From Nonomuraea jabiensis (GTDB taxonomy: Bacteria; Actinomycetota; Actinomycetes; Streptosporangiales; Streptosporangiaceae), in contig NZ_JACHMB010000001.1 of assembly GCF_014204795.1 (NCBI RefSeq), forward strand, positions 8,692,501 to 8,756,500: 64,000 nucleotides of DNA, written 5' to 3'. Under the pieces are notes generated by a model, which did not search any database, was not told where the DNA came from, and saw nothing but the letters and a program-made list of their open reading frames with translations. A program made the position numbers and the translations under genes. The number at the start of each line of letters is the position of its first letter. Within the stretch, counting starts at the first letter, position 1. Positions 35,339 through 43,636 of the stretch are shown in pieces.

Positions 35339-36160
35339 GTGATCTCTCGTTACCGTCTGGGCCTTCCGGCTCTCCTCCTCACCGGCCTTTATCTTGGTGC
35401 GCTGGCAGTCGCCGCGGTGATCGCGCTCACCTCTGGCGGTCTCGGCCTGTTATGGAGCCTGACCCTCTTCACGCCGGTGGACGAATCCATCCCGGCGACG
35501 TGGCCGAACGTGCTCGTCATGCTGGTGGCGGGGCTGCCCTGTGCCTGGGCGCTGTGGCAGTGCCTGCGCGGGCCGCTGGCGGGGCCACCGCCGGAGCAGG
35601 GCCGAGCCGTACGGCGGCTGCGGATCGCGCTGTACGCCGCGGCGGCGTACGGACTGATCTATCCGCTCATGTCCGACTGGTTCGGGGCCGCGATCCTCGA
35701 CATCGCGTCGATGGCGGCGCTCGTGGTGCTGTTTCCGCCCGTGCTGGGCTCAGGCCTGCGGCACGCGGATCAGGTTCGGATCGTGGGCTTCCTGGGGTAC
35801 GGGGGCGTCAGTGCCCAGTTCGCGCTGGCGCTGGCCGGCCTGCGTATGCCCGGCTGGCTCGCGCTGATCTTCGCCGGGGCAGCACTGCTCTGGGCGATCC
35901 TGATCCTGCGGGCGCAGCGGGAGGACGGGCGCTGGACGCGGTCCACCGTCCGGTACGGCACCGCCGGCCTGGTGTTTCCCTTCGTGTCGCTGCCGGTGGC
36001 CACGGTGCTCGGAGACCTGGGAACCGTCTATGCCGACGCCACTGGGGCATTCGATGTCCTGTTCACGGTCTGGCTCGCCCGTTCGGCCCACGAGCTCGCG
36101 AGACCGACGCAGCCCGCCGGGACCGCCGCGGGCGCTGAGCAAACAGCCATCCAGCCGTAG
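35339..36160 (+). CDS. Multi-pass membrane protein, function unknown
   Basis: The 273-residue product has six to seven hydrophobic helices (for example LGLPALLLTGLYLGALAVAAVIAL near the N terminus, WPNVLVMLVAGLPCAWALW, LDIASMAALVVLFPPVLG, YGTAGLVFPFVSLPVATVLG). No transporter or enzyme signature is seen. GTG 35339 has a modest GGAAG upstream. A hairpin terminator at 36225-36248 follows, so it is probably transcribed alone. Confidence 0.78.
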   Translation: MISRYRLGLPALLLTGLYLGALAVAAVIALTSGGLGLLWSLTLFTPVDESIPATWPNVLVMLVAGLPCAWALWQCLRGPLAGPPPEQGRAVRRLRIALYAAAAYGLIYPLMSDWFGAAILDIASMAALVVLFPPVLGSGLRHADQVRIVGFLGYGGVSAQFALALAGLRMPGWLALIFAGAALLWAILILRAQREDGRWTRSTVRYGTAGLVFPFVSLPVATVLGDLGTVYADATGAFDVLFTVWLARSAHELARPTQPAGTAAGAEQTAIQP

Positions 36161-36224
36161 GTGACGCCGGAGCGCTGGCGCGTGGCGGCCTGCGCTCCAT
36201 CCACTCGCGCCGGAAAACGGCAAA

Positions 36225-36248
36225 GGCAAGGAGACCCCGCTCCTTGCC
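36225..36248 (+). terminator. Hairpin terminator
   Basis: Perfect 9-bp arms GGCAAGGAG and CTCCTTGCC with a 6-base loop lie 65 bases after the membrane-protein stop. ACTTTC follows as a weak T-rich tail. Confidence 0.75.
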
Positions 36249-36350
36249 ACTTTCAGGTTATAGCGCACTGGGGGGCTTGCGGCAAGACCCGGGTCGTGCT
36301 TCAAGATGGGCGGCCGAAGCCAGAACACCTGCGGAAATGGGGGATCCGAT

Positions 36351-37565
36351 ATGCGTGTGGTGTTGACGACGTGGGGATCGCGCGGAGACGTCGAACCCTT
36401 GGCGGCACTCGCGGTACGGCTGCGCGAACTCGGTGCGGAGGCGCGAGTGTGCGCGCCCCCGGACGAGGACTTCGCGGAGCTGCTGGCGCGCGTCGGCGTC
36501 CCGCTGGTGCCGCTGGGCCCCACGGTGCGCTCCGTGGTCGCCGGTCCGAAGCCGCCCTCCGCCGAAGTCGCGTTCCGGCTCGCTCCCGAGCTGGTCGCCG
36601 CCCGGTTCGACACGCTCACCAAGGCCGCCGAGGGATGTGACGCGCTGCTGGCGACCGGCCTGATGCCGGCCGGCGCCCGGGACGTGGCCGAGAAGCTCGG
36701 CATCCGGTACGTATGCGCCTGCTTCCATATCCTGGGACTGCCCTCGCGGCACTTCCCTCCGGGGGCGCGGCCGGGCAAGCAGTCCCCGGCGGGCGAGACC
36801 GACAACCGGGTGCTGTGGGAGCAGGACGCCCAGCGGGTGAACGCCTTGTACGGCGAGGCGCTCAACAGCCATCGGGCGGCGATCGGCCTGCCGCCGGTGG
36901 ACAACGTCCGCGACCACGTCCTCACCGACCGGCCGTGGCTGGCCGCAGACGAGACCCTGTGCCCGTCGAAAGGCCTGACGGACCTCGACATCGTCCAGAC
37001 CGGGGCATGGATCCTGCCCGACGAACGCCCGCTCCCGGAGGAGCTGGAGGCGTTCCTGGACGCCGGCGCACCACCGGTGTACGTCGGCTTCGGCAGCATG
37101 GCCGCGTACGCCCCGAAGGACGTCGCCAGGGTGGCCATCGAAGCGATCCGCGCGCAAGGCCGCCGCATCCTGCTCGCCCGCGGCTGGGCCGACCTGGCCC
37201 TGATCGACGACCGGGACGACTGCTTCGTCGTCGGCGAGGTCAACCAGCAGGCGCTGTTCCCCCGGATGGCCGCCGTCGTGCACCACGGCGGCGCGGGCAC
37301 CACGACGACGGCCGCCCGGGCCGGCGCACCCCAGGTCGTGGTGCCCCAGATCGCGGACCAGCCGCATTGGGCCGCCCGGATAGCCGAGCTGGGCATCGGC
37401 GTGGCACACGACGGTCCGACCCCGACCGTCGAGTCCCTGTCAGCCGCGCTGACCACGGCCCTGACCCCCGAGACCCGGGCACGAGCCAAGGCGGTGGCGG
37501 GCACGATCTCCACCGACGGGGCGACGGTGGCCGCGAAACTACTCCTCGACCCAGCCACCCGGTAA
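36351..37565 (+). CDS. GT-B fold glycosyltransferase (family 1, natural-product type)
   Basis: The 404-residue protein starts MRVVLTTWGSRGDVEPLAAL, the typical N-terminal GT-B nucleotide-fold of macrolide and glycopeptide glycosyltransferases. It ends with the sugar-nucleotide-binding signature (VVHHGGAGTTTTAARAGAP, then QIADQPHWAARIAELG). Such enzymes transfer a sugar from UDP- or TDP-sugar to a small aglycone, often for antibiotic glycosylation or for inactivating foreign macrolides. There is no aglycone or deoxysugar gene nearby, so detoxification is as likely as biosynthesis. ATG 36351 sits just before the first strand. Confidence 0.9.
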   Translation: MRVVLTTWGSRGDVEPLAALAVRLRELGAEARVCAPPDEDFAELLARVGVPLVPLGPTVRSVVAGPKPPSAEVAFRLAPELVAARFDTLTKAAEGCDALLATGLMPAGARDVAEKLGIRYVCACFHILGLPSRHFPPGARPGKQSPAGETDNRVLWEQDAQRVNALYGEALNSHRAAIGLPPVDNVRDHVLTDRPWLAADETLCPSKGLTDLDIVQTGAWILPDERPLPEELEAFLDAGAPPVYVGFGSMAAYAPKDVARVAIEAIRAQGRRILLARGWADLALIDDRDDCFVVGEVNQQALFPRMAAVVHHGGAGTTTTAARAGAPQVVVPQIADQPHWAARIAELGIGVAHDGPTPTVESLSAALTTALTPETRARAKAVAGTISTDGATVAAKLLLDPATR

Positions 37566-37833
37566 AGGCCGCCCGCGTCCGCGTGAACGCCTGCTCAGGC
37601 CGGAGAGCCGGCCGACGCAGCAGGCCGTAGCGAGCGCTCGCAGGCGGCGGCCTCGACCGGTGCACGCACGTGGCCCGGAACCCGGCCGTCGCCGCCTCGG
37701 CGCCAGCGCGATCAGCAGGTTCGACGGGCGGGCCCTGAGGTGCCGAGCAGGCAGAACGGTCGGCCACCTCGGACCCGCTCGTACTTGGCCAGGGTGCGGG
37801 CCACCGCGAGTGGGACGGCCGCGAGGCAGCCGG

Positions 37834-39000
37834 TCACCAGGCTGCGCGCGGCGAGTCCCCCTCGCCCGGACGCTCGCCGACGGTGATCGGCACCGAGGTG
37901 ACCGCGCCGTCGGTGAGGCCGACCTGGTAGGCACGCCACTCGTGCGTGTACAGGAGGTGCTCACCGGTCCCGTCGACGGTGAAGCGCAGGGTCAGCGAGG
38001 CGTCGTGCGGCAGCTCCGGGCGGGCCAGGACCTGCGCCGGTCCGCCTGTCACGGGGACGCGTTCGACGGTGTGCCCGGAGGCGTAGATCAGCGCGCTGCC
38101 GTCGGGGGTGTGGGCGAGCGACTCGATCGGCGTGGCGCCCGTGGCGTTCTTGATGATCTGGTACGTGGTGCCGTCCGGGTCGGCGGCCAGGCGGGTGAGG
38201 TCGAGCGAGGCGATGGCCCGGCGACCCAGCACGTAGGCGAGCGAGCGGCCGTCCGGAGCCCAGGACAGGCTGCCCAGCATCGGGTGCGTCATCGTCCTCC
38301 AGTCGCGGCGCCGGCCGGTGGCGACGTCGAGCACGGAGATCTTGGCGCCGCCTCCGATGAGCGGCGTGGCGTAGGCCAGCCGGGTGCCGTCGGCGCTGAG
38401 GGCGAGGTCCTGGACCACCCTGAGGTCGTCGGGGTCGGTCTGCGTGATAGCCACCGGCCTCCCGGGGCGCCCGTCCTCGCCGAGGCGTACCAGGAAGAAG
38501 CGGATCTCCGGACTCTTCGGCTCCGTCCAGCCGGCGATGGCGAACGTCCGGTTGTCCCGGGCGGCGGCCACGAGCTGCCAGGAGCTGGAGATACCGGGCG
38601 GCAGCGGGATGTTCGCGATGAACGCCCCGGTCGCGGCGTCGTGCACGGCGGGCGGCACCGGCGTGAAGACGCCGGTCTTGGAGTTGCCGGGGAAGTGGAC
38701 GAGCGGAGTTCGCGCGGAGACGAAGAACCGGGGCCGGCCCGTCGCCGGCAGGGGCGCTCCGGTCGCCATCGGCTCGGTCAGGGAGGTTGCCAGGGGGAAC
38801 GGGTGCCGTACGGGACCCGAGGACGTCATGTGCGAGGGCCGTGGCGGGAGCAGCGTGGCCGACGGCTGCGGCGGGGACGCCGGTGGCCGGGTCGCGCCGA
38901 CCAGCGACACCCGGTCGGCGGCCGGATCGGCGCAGCCGGCGACCAGGACGGCCAGGACCAAGCCCGCCAGCGTGGCGGACGCACGGGCACGGGAGGACAT
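37834..39000 (-). CDS. Secreted lipoprotein with beta-propeller-like (TolB/WD40-type) repeats
   Basis: The 388-residue protein has a lipoprotein signal: MSSRARASATLAGLVLAVLVAGC, with lipobox LVAGC, so it is anchored outside the membrane. After a proline-rich linker the body has TolB-like blades: QDLALSADGTRLAYATPL, SLSWAPDGRSLAYVLGRRA, SLAHTPDGSALIYASGH, and RFTVDGTGEHLLYTHEWR. Actinobacteria encode many such proteins beside sigma factors or transporters, with no specific assigned role. The ATG at 39000 is chosen from the signal peptide; the frame is open further upstream. The 158 bases to the next gene hold no clear gene. Confidence 0.85.
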   Translation of the reverse strand: MSSRARASATLAGLVLAVLVAGCADPAADRVSLVGATRPPASPPQPSATLLPPRPSHMTSSGPVRHPFPLATSLTEPMATGAPLPATGRPRFFVSARTPLVHFPGNSKTGVFTPVPPAVHDAATGAFIANIPLPPGISSSWQLVAAARDNRTFAIAGWTEPKSPEIRFFLVRLGEDGRPGRPVAITQTDPDDLRVVQDLALSADGTRLAYATPLIGGGAKISVLDVATGRRRDWRTMTHPMLGSLSWAPDGRSLAYVLGRRAIASLDLTRLAADPDGTTYQIIKNATGATPIESLAHTPDGSALIYASGHTVERVPVTGGPAQVLARPELPHDASLTLRFTVDGTGEHLLYTHEWRAYQVGLTDGAVTSVPITVGERPGEGDSPRAAW

Positions 39001-39161
39001 GCGTTGATCATCGTATGAAAACGGCTTCTTGCCCAACCGCGGCGCCATACGGAGGGAGACGGTGGGGTCGCCCAGGTGGTGGACGCGTCCCGACGGCTCG
39101 GCACCATCGCGGAACTCGGGAGGCGGCACGATCCGGCGTCGTCCTGCATCTGCCGCACAGG

Positions 39162-40604
39162 TCATGACCCCGGTGCGGCGCCATGCAGGCTCACGCGGCC
39201 GGTCACCTCGTCGCCGGCGGTTCGGGGGAGAAGCAGCGTGGGGATCGCCAGGAGCGCCAGGATGATCGAGAGGAGGACGAACGCCACCCGGTACGGCCCG
39301 GCGGCGCCCGCCACCCCGGGTACCGCCTCGCCCAGCCGTACGAGCAGCGCGCCGATCGCCACGCCGAGGCCCGCGCCCAATTCCTGCAGCGTCGACAGCA
39401 GCGTGTTGGCGTGGTTCATCCGGTCCTGGCCGACGTCGGCGAAGGCCACGCTGTTGTACGCGGTGAACCCCGTCGACCGTACGATCCCGCTCACCAGCAG
39501 CAGCACGAGGATGACGGGCAGCGGCGTCGTGGGTTCGAGGAACGCCATCCCCACCAGGCACGCGGCGCCGATCACGATCGACCAGAGCAGGACGGTACGG
39601 ATCCCGAGCCGGCGCATCAGCGGCGTGGTGGCGGGCTTGATCCCGACGTTCCCCACGAACAGTGCGATCACCACCAGCCCGGCCTGCGCCGCCGACCAGC
39701 CGAACCCCACCTGGAACAGCAGCGGCAGCACGAAGGGGACCGCGATGATCACGCCGCGATAGACCGACCCGCTCGCCGCCGTGGTCCGGAACGTCGTCAC
39801 CCGCAGGATCCGCAGGTCGACGATCGGGCGTGGAGCGCGCAGCAGGTGCCGTACCGCCAGCCCCAGACCGGCGGCGGCGACCACCAGCGCCACCGCCGTC
39901 GACGGGGTGAAGCCGGAGCCGAGCCCCTCCAGCGCCACGATCAGCCCGGCGACGCCCACCGCCATGAGGGCGAACCCGGCGCGGTCCAGCGGGTCACGGG
40001 CGTCGGCGCGCAGGTCGGGCACGATCCGCAGCGCCACGACCAGCGCCGCCAGCCCGAGCGGCACGTTGATCACGAAGATCCACCGCCAGGACGCGTAGTC
40101 GGCCAGCAACCCGCCGACGACCGGCGCCAGCACCGGCGCGAGCAGGGCCGGCCAGGTCAGGTACGCGATCGCCCGGACCAGATCGGACTTCTCCGTCGTC
40201 CGCAGCACCACCAGCCGCCCGACCGGCACCATCAGCGCCCCGCCCGCCCCCTGCACCACCCGCGCGGCGGTGAGCGCGGGCAGCGTCGGGGCCAGCGCGC
40301 AGCCGAGCGAGGCCAGCACGAACAGCACGATCGCCACCGTGAACACCCGGCGCGGGCCGAACCGGTCGGCCAGCCAGCCGCTGATCGGGATCAGCACCCC
40401 GATGGTCAGCACGTACGCGGTGATCGCGACGTTGACGTCGATCGGCGCGATCCCGAGCTCCGCGGCGATATGCGGCGCGGCGGGCGTGATCACCGTGCCG
40501 TCGAGTATCTCCATGAAGAACGTGCCGGCGACCAGTAAGGCCAACCCTCTCTGGAATTCCACGTCGGCAAGGGTATAGACGGCACAAAACCGGATATTCC
40601 CCAC
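39162..40604 (-). CDS. MFS drug/proton antiporter, DHA2 family
   Basis: The 480-residue protein has 14 predicted membrane helices. The N-terminal helix ends in MEILDGTVITPAAPHIAAELG, the DHA2 counterpart of LDxTIVNVALP, and loop 2-3 is GWLADRFGPRRVF (MFS motif A). The antiporter motif C region is FVGNVGIKPATTPLMRR-like. Members export drugs or metabolites in exchange for protons. GTG 40604 gives the longest form; GTG 40562 at VEFQRGLALL is a plausible alternative. It is divergent from the PASTA-like gene. No regulator gene lies directly beside it. Confidence 0.88.
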   Translation of the reverse strand: MGNIRFCAVYTLADVEFQRGLALLVAGTFFMEILDGTVITPAAPHIAAELGIAPIDVNVAITAYVLTIGVLIPISGWLADRFGPRRVFTVAIVLFVLASLGCALAPTLPALTAARVVQGAGGALMVPVGRLVVLRTTEKSDLVRAIAYLTWPALLAPVLAPVVGGLLADYASWRWIFVINVPLGLAALVVALRIVPDLRADARDPLDRAGFALMAVGVAGLIVALEGLGSGFTPSTAVALVVAAAGLGLAVRHLLRAPRPIVDLRILRVTTFRTTAASGSVYRGVIIAVPFVLPLLFQVGFGWSAAQAGLVVIALFVGNVGIKPATTPLMRRLGIRTVLLWSIVIGAACLVGMAFLEPTTPLPVILVLLLVSGIVRSTGFTAYNSVAFADVGQDRMNHANTLLSTLQELGAGLGVAIGALLVRLGEAVPGVAGAAGPYRVAFVLLSIILALLAIPTLLLPRTAGDEVTGRVSLHGAAPGS

Positions 40605-40646
40605 CCTCCCATCGCTGCGGGGAGACGAACGCGTAGAAAGGAGGAT

Positions 40647-41039
40647 GTGAACCGATCGGAAGTGCCGTTACTCGCCACGTTCGTGGTCATGGGCCTCGCG
40701 GTGACCGCGGCGCTCACCACGCTGGTGCTGGGCGGACCGGACGAACCTGCCCCGCCTGTCGTCCCCCTTCCGGCGACGGTCGCGCCGTCCTTCTCGAAGG
40801 CCGACGTCGTCACGATGCCTGAGCTGTGGTTCAAGGAGGCGGACGACGCGCGCGCGGAGATCGCCGCGCTCGGGTTCACCGCGAAGGTCATGAGGTTGAA
40901 CCCCGAGGGGATCGCCGATCCGAAGGAGTGGGTCGTGGCCGGCCAGTCTCCGGGGCCGGGAACCTGGCTCTCGAGCGCCGTGCCGATCCTCCTGCACGTC
41001 GTCCCCGAGGAGACGGTGTCACGGCGCCCGGCTCCGTGA
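40647..41039 (+). CDS. Small membrane-anchored PASTA-like protein
   Basis: The 130-residue protein has one membrane anchor near its N terminus (LLATFVVMGLAVTAALTTLVL), a proline-rich linker, then a single PASTA-type fold: VVTMPELWFKEADDARAEIAALGFTAKV, then VVAGQSPGPGTWLSSAVPILLHVV. PASTA domains bind peptidoglycan muropeptides or beta-lactams at the cell surface. AAAGGAGG lies six bases before GTG 40647, which settles the start. It is divergent from the MFS exporter. Its role is unknown. Confidence 0.82.
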   Translation: MNRSEVPLLATFVVMGLAVTAALTTLVLGGPDEPAPPVVPLPATVAPSFSKADVVTMPELWFKEADDARAEIAALGFTAKVMRLNPEGIADPKEWVVAGQSPGPGTWLSSAVPILLHVVPEETVSRRPAP

Positions 41040-41059
41040 ACTTCGAGATCCGGCGCCGG

Positions 41060-41476
41060 TCAACTGCCCGCTGACGGGAGCACGGCGACGGCTTCGACCT
41101 CGACGAGCTGGTCCTGGTAGCCGAGCACGGTCACGCCGAGCAAGGTGCTGGGCACGTCGTGCCCGCCCATGTACTCCCGGTAGACCTTCCAGACCGTGCC
41201 CAGGTCGCTCTGCCGGGAGGAGGCCACGTAGACCGTGGTCTTGACGACATCGGTCAGCGACGCGCCCGCCCCTTCGAGCGCGGTCACGAGGTTGCGCATC
41301 ACCTGATGAGCCTGGCCGGCGTAGTCGCCGACCGCGACGGTCGTACCGTCGAGATCGAGGGGACACGCGCCGGCCACCCAGACAGAACGCACCGGCGCGT
41401 CCGCGACCGCGGCATAGGCGTACTCCACCTGCTGCGTGAGCTGGTCGTTGCGGATCAATCTGACGCTGCTGCTCAT
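41060..41476 (-). CDS. RidA/YjgF-fold protein lacking the deaminase arginine
   Basis: The 138-residue protein is a Rid-family fold: QQVEYAYAAVADAPVRSVWVAGACPLD, HQVMRNLVTALEGAGASLTDVVKTTVYVAS and STLLGVTVLGYQDQLVEVEAVAVLP. In archetypal RidA (2-iminobutanoate deaminase) the segment before the last strand reads IPAR, with an essential Arg; here it is VPST, so the imine-deaminase residue is missing. It is probably a member of another Rid group. ATG 41476 has GGAGCTTGAA just upstream. It lies downstream of the DinB-fold gene on the same strand, 20 bases away, and is likely in one operon. Confidence 0.87.
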   Translation of the reverse strand: MSSSVRLIRNDQLTQQVEYAYAAVADAPVRSVWVAGACPLDLDGTTVAVGDYAGQAHQVMRNLVTALEGAGASLTDVVKTTVYVASSRQSDLGTVWKVYREYMGGHDVPSTLLGVTVLGYQDQLVEVEAVAVLPSAGS

Positions 41477-41496
41477 TTCAAGCTCCATTCCGGGGA

Positions 41497-42108
41497 TTAT
41501 CGGGGCCAGCTCGGCGAGCGGCCCAGGATTGCCACGATCTCATCCAGTCGCGACCCGTCCGACCACGGGAGCGCCGGCGCGAAGGCCGCCCCGGGCGCGA
41601 GGCGCGCCTGGCCGCCGGGTACGGCTCGCGCCACGGCGAGCGCGGCCTCCAGCAGGTCCGGCGGGAAGTCGACCTCGACGTCCAGCGCCTTGGCCAGATC
41701 CCAGGAATGCACCACGTAGTCGATGAAGTGGAAGCTGATCGCCTGCGCCCCGGGGAAGGCGCTCCCGCTGGTGAACTCGGGCAGCGGGAACCTCCGCTCC
41801 AGCACGCCGGCGGCGGCGAAGGCCGCCATGACGTGTTCGGCCGAGGCCCGGTAGCTCGCCACCGGGTCCTCGCCGAGGGAACGAAGCTTCCACCCGGCGA
41901 GATCGCCGTCTCCCCTGGAGGCCGCGGCGAAGCCGTAGTGCTGCGTGGCCATGTGCGCGAGCAGGCCGTACACGGTCCATCCGAGGCAGGGCGTCGGACG
42001 GGACAGATCGGCGGGCCGCACCCGATCCGCCAGCTCGACGCTGGCGCGCACGGCCTGCGCGTCGAGCGCGACCAGGTCGCCCTTCGTCAGGAGCTCATTA
42101 ATATGCAT
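41497..42108 (-). CDS. TIGR03086-type DinB-fold/mycothiol-dependent enzyme-like protein
   Basis: The 203-residue protein matches the TIGR03086/maleylpyruvate-isomerase N-terminal group: PTPCLGWTVYGLLAHMATQHY near the N terminus, with a metal-binding His, and FIDYVVHSWDLAKALDV with further His and Asp ligands. Members are DinB-fold proteins, often thiol (mycothiol) dependent or of unknown function. ATG 42108 is used; ATG 42114 is two codons upstream. An inverted repeat at 42101-42116 covers these start codons, so the divergent MarR protein probably represses it. The RidA gene follows. Confidence 0.85.
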   Translation of the reverse strand: MHINELLTKGDLVALDAQAVRASVELADRVRPADLSRPTPCLGWTVYGLLAHMATQHYGFAAASRGDGDLAGWKLRSLGEDPVASYRASAEHVMAAFAAAGVLERRFPLPEFTSGSAFPGAQAISFHFIDYVVHSWDLAKALDVEVDFPPDLLEAALAVARAVPGGQARLAPGAAFAPALPWSDGSRLDEIVAILGRSPSWPR

Positions 42109-42116
42109 TCGCATAT
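42101..42116. promoter_or_regulatory. Palindromic operator ATATGC-N4-GCATAT
   Basis: A perfect 6-bp dyad (42101-42106 and 42111-42116) overlaps the start codons of the DinB-fold gene and lies 45 bases before the divergent MarR start. It is a likely MarR binding site. Confidence 0.5.
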
Positions 42117-42160
42117 GATCTGCAAGTGCTTATCATCTGTCAACCGGATACCTTGGACCT

Positions 42161-42673
42161 GTGACGGCCCGCCCCGACCTCGCCGAGATGATGCATCCTC
42201 TCCTGCAGTCGCTCATCGCGGCCGAGCTGCCGGTGCTGGCGGCGCACGGGGTCTCCATGTGGGGCTACGCCGTGCTGGGCGCCCTCGACGACGGCTCCGT
42301 ACGTACCCAGGCCGCTCTGGCCGAAGCGATCGGCGCCGACAAGACCCGCATCATCGGCACCCTCGACAAGCTGCAGGCGGCCGGGCTGATCACCCGCGAC
42401 CCCGACCCGCGCGACCGCCGCGCGCGGATCCTCACGATCACCGCCGAGGGCCGCGCGGTGCGCAGATCGGTGCGGACCGAGATCCAGGCCAACGAGGAGC
42501 GCCTGCTCGCCCGCCTGCCCGAGGCCGACCGGCACGGTTTCCTCCGCGCCCTGCAGGCGCTCCACCAGCTGCCCCGCGAGCAGATCACCGAGAGGTCTCC
42601 GCTCGACCGGCGGCCCACCCAGCGATCGAACGCGGCCCACGACCGCCGAGGAGCGGCCGATCAGCTGGGCTGA
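42161..42673 (+). CDS. MarR-family transcriptional regulator
   Basis: The 170-residue protein has the MarR winged helix: YAVLGALDDGSVRTQAALAEAIGADKTRIIGTLDKLQAAGLITRD, and the wing PDPRDRRARILTITAEGRAV. The GTG 42161 start is set by the domain; its ribosome site is weak. It is divergent from the DinB-fold/RidA operon and should control it through the dyad at 42101-42116. Its stop (42673) runs 13 bases into the convergent SDR gene. The ligand is unknown. Confidence 0.88.
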   Translation: MTARPDLAEMMHPLLQSLIAAELPVLAAHGVSMWGYAVLGALDDGSVRTQAALAEAIGADKTRIIGTLDKLQAAGLITRDPDPRDRRARILTITAEGRAVRRSVRTEIQANEERLLARLPEADRHGFLRALQALHQLPREQITERSPLDRRPTQRSNAAHDRRGAADQLG

Positions 42674-43437
42674 CCGGTGGGCATGATGGTGACCTGCTGA
42701 AGGTTCACCCGCGGCGGGAGGCTCGCGAGGAACCCGACGGTCTGGGCGACGTCCTGCGGCGTGAGCCACTCCATCGTCTCCCTGGCGCCCTCCAGCCACG
42801 CCCGGGCCCCCTCGTCGGTGACGTGACTCTGCAGCTCGGTCGCGACGATGCCCGGCTCGATCGCGGAGACCCGTACCTTCTTCGCGCCCAGCTCGACCCG
42901 CAGGTGGCGGGAGAGATGGGTGACATACGCCTTGGTGCCGGAGTAGACGGCGAAGTTCGGGAAGATGTTCTGGGCCGCGATCGACGAGGTGTTGATCAGG
43001 TCGGCCACCCCGCGCTCGGCGGCGGCCTTCACCAGCTGAGGAGTGAACGCGGCGATGGCGTTCATCAGACCGGTGACGTTGAGGTCGATCTGGCGCTGCC
43101 ACTGGGCGGTGGCCAGCTCCTCGATCGGCGCGGGGAGCATGACGCCCGCGTTGTTGAACAGCAGGTCGGCGCCGCCCAGCTCGGCCGCCACCCGGTCGGC
43201 GGCCGCTTGTACCGCCGCCGCGTCGGTGACGTCGACGGCCAGGGCCAGCGCCCGGCCGCCGTTCTTCTCGATCCGGGCGACCAGGCCGTCCAGCCGCTCG
43301 GCGCGCCGCGCCAGGACGACGACACGGGCGCCCAGCTCGGCCAGGTGCTCGGCCGCCGCCTCGCCGATGCCGCTGGAGGCGCCGGTGACGACCGCGACGC
43401 GGCCGGTGAGGGGACGGGCGGAAATCTGCGTGGTCAT
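42661..43437 (-). CDS. Short-chain dehydrogenase/reductase (classical SDR)
   Basis: The 258-residue protein shows SDR hallmarks: TGASSGIG cofactor loop, NNAG motif, catalytic Ser in TSSIAA with YSGTK thirteen residues on. VVVLARRAERL after the second strand suggests NADP(H). The C-terminal HVTDEGARAWLEG and VNLQQVTIMPTGQPS resemble the YdfG/serine-dehydrogenase-like SDR group. The start is ATG 43437. It is divergent from the XRE/MmyB regulator at 43637; the same pairing occurs at 13021-14750. The substrate is unknown. Confidence 0.9.
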   Translation of the reverse strand: MTTQISARPLTGRVAVVTGASSGIGEAAAEHLAELGARVVVLARRAERLDGLVARIEKNGGRALALAVDVTDAAAVQAAADRVAAELGGADLLFNNAGVMLPAPIEELATAQWQRQIDLNVTGLMNAIAAFTPQLVKAAAERGVADLINTSSIAAQNIFPNFAVYSGTKAYVTHLSRHLRVELGAKKVRVSAIEPGIVATELQSHVTDEGARAWLEGARETMEWLTPQDVAQTVGFLASLPPRVNLQQVTIMPTGQPS

Positions 43438-43636
43438 GGTGCGTACCTTCCGAAGTGCGGTGAGATCAGCGGGGGCCGCGGCGCGCATCGCCGCGAGCTC
43501 CCTCATCAGGACACCACCCGCCAGGCACTCGCAGACCGTCACAACGGGCCCGGACCAGGCAGGTCTCCGCGAAACTGGTACTGTCAGGGCCACCCTGGTG
43601 AAGACCGGGCATGCCAGGCTTGGCCACACTGGAGAC

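Noticed and set aside
37566..37833. Possible small gene after the glycosyltransferase
   Set aside because: No frame with start, ribosome site and coding bias; sequence looks non-coding or decayed.
39183..40538. Plus-strand frame antisense to the MFS gene
   Set aside because: His/Arg/Gln-rich shadow without ribosome site; the minus frame has 14 membrane helices.
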